A stretch of 64,000 nucleotides of DNA from FEN-1219 sp963713355 (GTDB lineage: Bacteria; Pseudomonadota; Gammaproteobacteria; Steroidobacterales; Rariloculaceae). The notes beneath the pieces were generated by a model that saw nothing but the letters and a program-made list of their open reading frames with translations, was not told the origin of the DNA and searched no databases. Both the position numbers and the translations under genes were made by a program. The stretch spans positions 1-64,000 of the forward strand of contig CAVQLK010000007.1 of assembly GCA_963713355.1 (NCBI GenBank). Reading direction: 5' to 3'. This document shows, in pieces, positions 59,374 through 64,000 of the stretch. How positions within the stretch are numbered: position 1 is the first letter of the stretch; every line of letters starts with the position of its first letter.

Positions 59374-60474
59374 TCACTGATTCGAGCGCGCAACAACTTC
59401 TCGCAGCGGCGCGAGGCGCTCGAGCAGCCGGGCACGATCGGCGTCGACGAGCGTGCAATGGCCGACCTTGCGCCCGGGCCGCGGGCCCTTGCCGTAGTCG
59501 TGCAGATGAGCGCCCGGAATCGCGAGCACTGCGTCGCGTGGCGGAAGGCGGCCCAGCAGGTTCAGCATCGCAGCGTGCCCTCTTGCGCTGGGATCGCCGA
59601 GCGGCCAACCGAGCACGGCGCGCAAGTGATTCTCGAACTGGCTCGTCGTGGCGCCTTCGATCGTCCAATGGCCGGAATTGTGAACGCGCGGCGCCATCTC
59701 GTTGGCCACGAGGCCGCCCTTGGTGTGGAAGAGCTCGACGGTCAGCACGCCGCGGTATTCGAGCGTGCTCATGATCGCTGTAAGCCAGCTTTCGGCCTGC
59801 TGCTGCAGGTGCGCGTCCTCGTACGGCGCGATCGTGCTCGCGAGAATCCCGTTGCGATGCACGTTTTCCGCGAGCGGGTAGAACGCGCGCTCGCCGCGCT
59901 CGCCTTGCACGCCGATCAGCGACAGCTCGCGGTCGAACTCGACGAAGGCCTCCGCGATCGAGGGCACGCCGCCGAGATCCTGCCAAGCAGCTGCGAGCGC
60001 CGCTGCATCGCCGACGACGCGTTGGCCGCGTCCGTCATAGCCCATTCGGCGTGTCTTCAAGATGGCGGGCCAGCCGAGCTCATCGGCCGCGTCGGCATCG
60101 GCGGCCGAGTCGACCGTCACGAACTGCGCTGTCGGAATCCCGAGCGAGCGGAACAGAGTCTTTTCAGCGAGCCGATCCTGCGCCGCGGCGACGGCGGTGG
60201 GCGGCGGGAAGACCTCGATCCGGCCGTCCAGCGATTCGAGCGCGGCCACGGCCACGTTCTCGATCTCGAGCGTCACGACGTCGACCAAGTCGGCGAGCTT
60301 CGCGAGCGCACGCGGGTCATCGAGCGCGCCCAGCAGCGACGATGCCACTTGAGCGCCCGGCGCCTCTCGGCTCGAATCGAGCAGCGTGCAATCGATGCCG
60401 AGCGGATAGCCCGCCAGCGCGAGCATGCGGCCGAGCTGGCCGCCGCCGACGATGCCAACTCGGGCTCGCGTCAT
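59374..60474 (-). CDS. purK: N5-carboxyaminoimidazole ribonucleotide synthase PurK
   Basis: PurK carboxylates AIR with ATP and bicarbonate to N5-CAIR in purine synthesis. The start at 60474 (MTRARVGIVGGGQLGRMLAL) gives 366 residues; a longer upstream frame is a shadow. ATP-grasp features are WPAILKTRRMGYDGRGQRVV, EAFVEFDRELSLIGVQGERG, VELFHTKGGLVANEMAPRVH with the metal-binding E-N-A residues, NSGHWTIEGATTSQFENHLR and the end HDYGKGPRPGRKVGHCTLV. It starts 28 nt after purE, forming the usual purEK operon. Confidence 0.96.
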   Translation of the reverse strand: MTRARVGIVGGGQLGRMLALAGYPLGIDCTLLDSSREAPGAQVASSLLGALDDPRALAKLADLVDVVTLEIENVAVAALESLDGRIEVFPPPTAVAAAQDRLAEKTLFRSLGIPTAQFVTVDSAADADAADELGWPAILKTRRMGYDGRGQRVVGDAAALAAAWQDLGGVPSIAEAFVEFDRELSLIGVQGERGERAFYPLAENVHRNGILASTIAPYEDAHLQQQAESWLTAIMSTLEYRGVLTVELFHTKGGLVANEMAPRVHNSGHWTIEGATTSQFENHLRAVLGWPLGDPSARGHAAMLNLLGRLPPRDAVLAIPGAHLHDYGKGPRPGRKVGHCTLVDADRARLLERLAPLREVVARSNQ

Positions 60475-60502
60475 GAACGATGCGGCTCTAACGTGCCGTG
60501 CG

Positions 60503-60997
60503 TCAACCGGCGACGCTTGGGTCTGGTTGCTCGAGCACTTCGGCCGTCTGCTTGGCACGATAGCGTTCGAGTGCCGCGGCGATCGCAGGATGCTTGTTCG
60601 CGAGAATCGCGGCCGCCAGCAGCGCCGCGTTGACGGCCCCTGACTTGCCGATCGCGACGGTCGCAACGGGAATCCCGCGGGGCATCTGCACAATCGACAG
60701 CAGGGAATCGATGCCCTGCAGCGCACGCGAGCGGACCGGGACGCCGATGACGGGCAAGCGCGTCTTCGCGGCGGTCATGCCGGGCAAATGTGCCGCGCCG
60801 CCGGCCCCTGCAATGAGCACCTCGAGGCCGCGCCCGACGGCGCCGCCTGCGTATTCGTACAGGAGGTCCGGGGTGCGATGCGCTGAGACGACACGCGTTT
60901 CGAAGGGCACGCCAAGCGCCGTGAGCGTTTCGGTAGCGTGCATCATCGTGGACCAGTCCGAGCGGGACCCCATGATGACGCCGACCAATGGTTTCAT
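60503..60997 (-). CDS. purE: N5-carboxyaminoimidazole ribonucleotide mutase PurE
   Basis: PurE moves the carboxyl group of N5-CAIR to C4, giving CAIR. The 164-residue protein has the class I signature VIMGSRSDWSTMMHATETLT, then FETRVVSAHRTPDLLYEYA with the catalytic His, VLIAGAGGAAHLPGMTAAKT and PVIGVPVRSRALQGIDSLLS, then QMPRGIPVATVAIGKSGAVN. The C-terminus AAALERYRAKQTAEVLEQ is normal. It is divergent from pmbA with 52 bp between the starts. The 5' region is too short for a PurR site to be judged. Confidence 0.96.
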   Translation of the reverse strand: MKPLVGVIMGSRSDWSTMMHATETLTALGVPFETRVVSAHRTPDLLYEYAGGAVGRGLEVLIAGAGGAAHLPGMTAAKTRLPVIGVPVRSRALQGIDSLLSIVQMPRGIPVATVAIGKSGAVNAALLAAAILANKHPAIAAALERYRAKQTAEVLEQPDPSVAG

Positions 60998-61049
60998 CGG
61001 GGCATTGTACAGCAGTTAGAATTCCCTTCTTACACGAGGTCTGTACGAC

Positions 61050-62384
61050 ATGGACGAGCAAGCGGTTGGCGAATCTTTGAAATCCGTTGCAGCGCAGGCG
61101 GTCGCGCTCGCGCGCCGGCAAGGCGCCGATCAGGCCGAGGTCGGCGCGAGCTACGAGGAAGGATTGTCCGTGACCGTGCGCATGGGCGAGCTCGAATCGG
61201 TGGAGCGCCAGCGCGATCGCGGGCTTGCGATCACCGTGTATCGCGACAAGCGCAAAGGCAGCGCAAGCACGACGGACTTCTCGCCGGCGAGCGTCGAGGA
61301 CACTGTCCGCAAGGCGATGAGCATCGGCAGCTTCACGACGGCCGACGAGTACGCCGGCCTCGCCGAGGCCGAGCTCATGGCGAGCGAGCAAAAGAGTCTC
61401 GATCTGTACTTCCCGTGGGACGTCGACGTCGATCGAGCGACGGAGCTCGCGTTGCGCGGAGAGAATGCGGCGCGCGCGCTCGACGCCCGGATCGCGAACT
61501 CCGAGGGGGCGTCCGTCTCGAGCGGCGTCGGGCAGCGTGTGTACGCGAACTCGCACGGCTTCATCGGCGCCTACCCGACCAGCACACACTCGATGAGCTG
61601 CAGCGTGCTCGCGAAGTCCGAAGATTCGCTCGAGCGCGACTACTGGTACACCGTAAGCCGGCATCCCGGGGACCTCGAGACGCCTGAAACGGTCGGCGAG
61701 GAGGCCGCGCGCCGCGCCGTGCAGCGCCTGAACGCCCGGACGCTGTCGACGCGCAAGGTTCCTGTCCTGTATCCCGCCGAGCTTGCAAAGGGCCTGTTCG
61801 GCCATCTGGTCGCCGCCGTGCGCGGCACGGCGCAGTACCGGCGGGCGTCGTTTCTGCTCGACGCAGCAGGCAAGGCGGTATTGCCGCCTTACATCGACAT
61901 CGACGAGGACCCGTGGATTCCACGCGCGCTCGCGAGCGCGCCGTTCGACGCGGAAGGGGTCGCGACGCGCAAACGCCGTCTCGTCGAGGGCGGCGTGCTG
62001 AGTGGCTACGTGCTGTCGAGCTACTCGGCGCGGCGCCTGGGCCTTGCGACGACGGGCAATGCCGGCGGCATTCACAACTTGCTAATCAAGCCCACGGCCG
62101 GCACGCTGGCCGACCTCATCAAGGGGTGCGACGAGGCGTTCGTCGTCGGCGAGCTGCTCGGGCAGGGCGTCAACACGGTCACCGGCGATTACTCGCGCGG
62201 GGCGGCGGGTTTCTGGGTCGAGCGCGGCGAGATCGTCCATCCCGTGCACGAGGTCACGATTGCCGGCAATCTCAAGGATCTGTTCCGCGAGATTCAAGCC
62301 GTCGGCTCCGATATCGACACCCGCGGCACGGTGCGTTGCGGCGCCGTGCGCGTCGACGGGCTGACGCTCGCCGGCGGCGGTTAG
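61050..62384 (+). CDS. pmbA: PmbA/TldE, partner of TldD
   Basis: PmbA (TldE) is the non-catalytic half of the TldD/TldE protease. The 444-residue protein is related to TldD but lacks the HExxxH zinc motif, as expected. Conserved parts are GADQAEVGASYEEGLSVTVR, ELESVERQRDRGLAITVYRD, GSASTTDFSPASVEDTVRKA, YPAELAKGLFGHLVAAVRGT, TTGNAGGIHNLLIKPTAGTL and TGDYSRGAAGFWVERGEI. The end ITLAGG-like LTLAGGG is typical. The stop at 62384 is two bases before a palindromic element that may terminate the transcript. Confidence 0.96.
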   Translation: MDEQAVGESLKSVAAQAVALARRQGADQAEVGASYEEGLSVTVRMGELESVERQRDRGLAITVYRDKRKGSASTTDFSPASVEDTVRKAMSIGSFTTADEYAGLAEAELMASEQKSLDLYFPWDVDVDRATELALRGENAARALDARIANSEGASVSSGVGQRVYANSHGFIGAYPTSTHSMSCSVLAKSEDSLERDYWYTVSRHPGDLETPETVGEEAARRAVQRLNARTLSTRKVPVLYPAELAKGLFGHLVAAVRGTAQYRRASFLLDAAGKAVLPPYIDIDEDPWIPRALASAPFDAEGVATRKRRLVEGGVLSGYVLSSYSARRLGLATTGNAGGIHNLLIKPTAGTLADLIKGCDEAFVVGELLGQGVNTVTGDYSRGAAGFWVERGEIVHPVHEVTIAGNLKDLFREIQAVGSDIDTRGTVRCGAVRVDGLTLAGGG

Positions 62385-62386
62385 AC

Positions 62387-62435
62387 GCCGCAAATTGCTC
62401 CTGCATTTGCGGCACTCCCGCCATCCATGACGGTC
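62387..62435 (-). repeat. palindromic element, intergenic copy after pmbA
   Basis: Minus orientation. Stem GCCGCAAAT (62387-62395) and ATTTGCGGC (62405-62413) with a 9-base loop, one base shorter than in the coding copies, so it could not keep the shared reading frame. Its CCGTC/GGCGG small hairpin keeps a wobble pair. It lies in the gap between convergent pmbA and yihY and may terminate both. Confidence 0.88.
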
Positions 62436-62438
62436 GCT

Positions 62439-63800
62439 TCAATTCGGCCGCGGCCGCAAATTGCTCCCTGCATTTGCGGCACTCCCGCCATCCGTGGCGG
62501 TCGCGTCGGCGTCGACGAGATCCGCGAGCGTGCGCTCGCCAAGCACGTCGCGAATCGCGCGCTCGACCTCGCCGGCAACGCTCGCGACCGTCGCATTCCA
62601 CTCGTCGTCGAACTCGTGGTGCGAGTCGCGTGCGCTGCTGCGCACGGAGGCGAGAATCTCGGCGACGCCGATGCGTCGTAAATCGCGCGCCGGAATCAGC
62701 CGATTCTCGCGCGTTCGCGTCACCAGCCCTTCATCGATGAGAGCCGTGACGACGGGCTCCAGCTGATGCCGCGGCACGCGCAGGCTCGCGGCGAGGCTCT
62801 CGATGCGCCAGCCGTGACCGGGTTTCTCGAAGTCGCGGCCGACCGAGAGCATCACGGAAAGCGCGAGCCGCTCGCGGGTCGCATTTGACGCGCTCGGCGC
62901 GCGTTGCCCAAGCGGCAGGTACTCTGGGTGCTGCACGTAGAACGCGAGCTGCGTGCCGAGCAGCAGAATCGACCACGACAGGTACAGCCAGATCATCGCG
63001 ACGAGCACGATCGCGAAGCCCGCGTAGATCGCTTCGTAACGGCTCACGGACACGATGAAGCTCGTGAACAGGCTGCCGCCGCCGGCCCAGAGGATTCCCG
63101 CGAACACGCCGCCGATCAGCGCAGGCTTCAAGCGCACTCGCGTGTTCGGGATGATCACGTACAAGACGGTGAAGCTCGCGATGATCACCGCATAGGGCGT
63201 GAACCAGCTCAGCGCATCGAGCATTCGGCCGATGAACCCGATCTCGTGGAGCCGGCTCATGGCGGCCGTGCTCGAGAGCGTCGCCGTGAAGCCCATGGCT
63301 ATGCTCATGATCAATGGGCCGAGCAGCATGAAGCTCAGGTACTCGCCGAACCGGCGCGCGACGCTCCTCGGGTGGTCCACGCGCCAGACGAAGTTGAAGC
63401 TGCTTTCGACTTTTTGCGCCATCGAGAAGGCGCTGTACAGCAAGAGCACGATGCCCGTGATCGCGAGCGCCGAGCCGCTGACGTTGTCGACGAAGCCGAT
63501 GATGTTCGCGGAAATTTCGCCGGCGCGCGGACCGAGCGGAGCGAGAAAGCCGCGCAAGACCGGCTCGAGATCGCGATGGATGCCGAGGCCTTTCAACGCC
63601 GCGAACACGAACGCGAGCAGCGGCACGATCGCGAGCATCGTCGTGTAGACGAGGCTCATCGCGCGCAGCGTCAGGTCGCCGTGAAAGAAGTCGCGCAGCA
63701 GCGCGTACGCGAAGCGCGCGACGATCAGCCAGTACGGCGGCGGAGCGGTGCTACCCTTGTTCCAAAGGCGGCGCTCGATCGGCCGAGTAATGAGCTCCAT
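62439..63800 (-). CDS. yihY: YihY/BrkB-type inner membrane protein with an element-encoded C-terminus
   Basis: A 453-residue YihY/UPF0761 (virulence factor BrkB) protein, an inner-membrane protein of unknown transport role. About six helices are seen between residues 30 and 290, including MSLVYTTMLAIVPLLAFVFA, ALAITGIVLLLYSAFSMAQK, FGEYLSFMLLGPLIMSIAMG and AIYAGFAIVLVAMIWLYLSW. Then a cytoplasmic winged-helix-like region follows (LAASLRVPRHQLEPVVTALI, DEGLVTRTRENRLIP). The last 21 residues (about 433-453) come from a copy of the palindromic element plus a few bases. They read TATDGGSAANAGSNLRP in the same frame as the insert in nit. The original stop appears to have been replaced. The protein core is intact. 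Confidence 0.92.
   Translation of the reverse strand: MELITRPIERRLWNKGSTAPPPYWLIVARFAYALLRDFFHGDLTLRAMSLVYTTMLAIVPLLAFVFAALKGLGIHRDLEPVLRGFLAPLGPRAGEISANIIGFVDNVSGSALAITGIVLLLYSAFSMAQKVESSFNFVWRVDHPRSVARRFGEYLSFMLLGPLIMSIAMGFTATLSSTAAMSRLHEIGFIGRMLDALSWFTPYAVIIASFTVLYVIIPNTRVRLKPALIGGVFAGILWAGGGSLFTSFIVSVSRYEAIYAGFAIVLVAMIWLYLSWSILLLGTQLAFYVQHPEYLPLGQRAPSASNATRERLALSVMLSVGRDFEKPGHGWRIESLAASLRVPRHQLEPVVTALIDEGLVTRTRENRLIPARDLRRIGVAEILASVRSSARDSHHEFDDEWNATVASVAGEVERAIRDVLGERTLADLVDADATATDGGSAANAGSNLRPRPN
62453..62502 (-). repeat. palindromic coding element in the 3' end of yihY
   Basis: Minus orientation. Stem GCCGCAAAT (62453-62461) and ATTTGCGGC (62472-62480) with a 10-base loop; the head CCGCC/GGCGG hairpin is intact. 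It codes for residues about 433-449 of YihY in the frame also used in nit. It differs from the nit units at three bases (agg/acg, cgg/ggg, gat/aat codons). Confidence 0.9.
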
Positions 63801-63833
63801 TCGAGCTTCAGACTCGACGCGAGCGAGCGTCGG

Positions 63834-64000
63834 TCACGCGGCCCGTTCGCCGCTGAGGCGCTGCAGCGCCTCGAGGTATTTCGCGCGCGTGCGCTCGATA
63901 ACGACGCGCGGGAGCTTCGGCCCGGGCGCCTGCTTGTTCCAGTCGAGCGTCTCGAGATAATCGCGAATGTATTGCTTGTCGAAGCTCGGCGGCGAGGAGC
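63834..64000 (-). CDS. purC: SAICAR synthetase PurC, C-terminal part (cut by window edge)
   Basis: The last 54 codons or so of a SAICAR synthetase of the long (type I, ADE1-like) form. They read SSPPSFDKQYIRDYLETLDW, then NKQAPGPKLPRVVIERTRAK and YLEALQRLSGERAA, with the stop at 63836-63834. PSFDKQYIRDYLETLDWNK is a hallmark of the C-terminal part of this enzyme, which joins aspartate to CAIR. It lies 33 nt upstream of the yihY start on the same strand. With purE and purK in the window, three consecutive steps (PurK, PurE, PurC) are encoded within 5 kb. Confidence 0.88.
   Translation of the reverse strand, partial: SSPPSFDKQYIRDYLETLDWNKQAPGPKLPRVVIERTRAKYLEALQRLSGERAA

Overview
This window is about 64 kb of GC-rich, densely coding DNA from a gammaproteobacterium. 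The order miaB-phoH(ybeZ)-ybeY-corC-lnt, leuS/lptE, holA-nadD-rsfS-rlmH, maf-rng-yhdP-nit-tldD, purE-purK and pmbA is the gammaproteobacterial core order, slightly rearranged. High GC, several Tat-exported enzymes and a set of acidobacterial-type orphan permeases suggest a free-living soil or sediment lineage, possibly near Steroidobacterales/Nevskiales. That placement is inference.

Layout. 1-5.2 kb is an accessory stretch: the first codons of an ABC ATPase, a frameshifted membrane protein, a Uma2 protein, a LysR remnant, an AraC/VOC/HicB-like operon and a TraB/GumN lipoprotein. 5.2-20.9 kb is an island of five large ADOP-type (MacB/FtsX-like) permeases with two PadR regulators, two truncated permease copies and two frameshifts. 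No partner ATPase lies in the island. 21-25 kb holds a Tat-exported SDR, a Tat-exported sugar isomerase/epimerase-type protein, a beta-barrel protein and a Tat-exported Gfo/Idh/MocA oxidoreductase. 25-31 kb holds uvrA and a TonB-dependent receptor. 31.7-42.3 kb carries a cupin, ssb, the miaB-to-lnt operon, a GT1-type glycosyltransferase, leuS and lptE. 42.3-46.1 kb inserts a small HExxH protein, an off-operon hisI, cysS, yidD and a Trm112-like gene. 46.1-57.4 kb is the holA-to-tldD series (DNA polymerase III delta, NAD synthesis, ribosome silencing and rRNA methylation, Maf, RNase G, YhdP, nitrilase, TldD). 57.4-64 kb holds two small ORFs, an AAA-FHA fusion protein, purK-purE, pmbA, yihY and the 3' end of purC.

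The most unusual signal is a palindromic element of about 50 bp with five copies between 55.3 and 62.6 kb. It has a conserved GGAG-containing head and a 9-bp stem. Two tandem 51-bp copies lie in frame inside nit. Another copy encodes nearly the whole C-terminal tail of YihY in the same reading frame. The rest are intergenic. One copy has a compensatory stem change, and the 51-bp unit is stop-free in all six frames. This looks like a REP-like or RPE-like mobile palindrome adapted to coding DNA. No transposase for it is visible here.

Two core functions are physically linked: both partners of the TldD/PmbA protease pair, and purE, purK and purC of purine synthesis. No rRNA, tRNA, CRISPR array or classical IS transposase was found.
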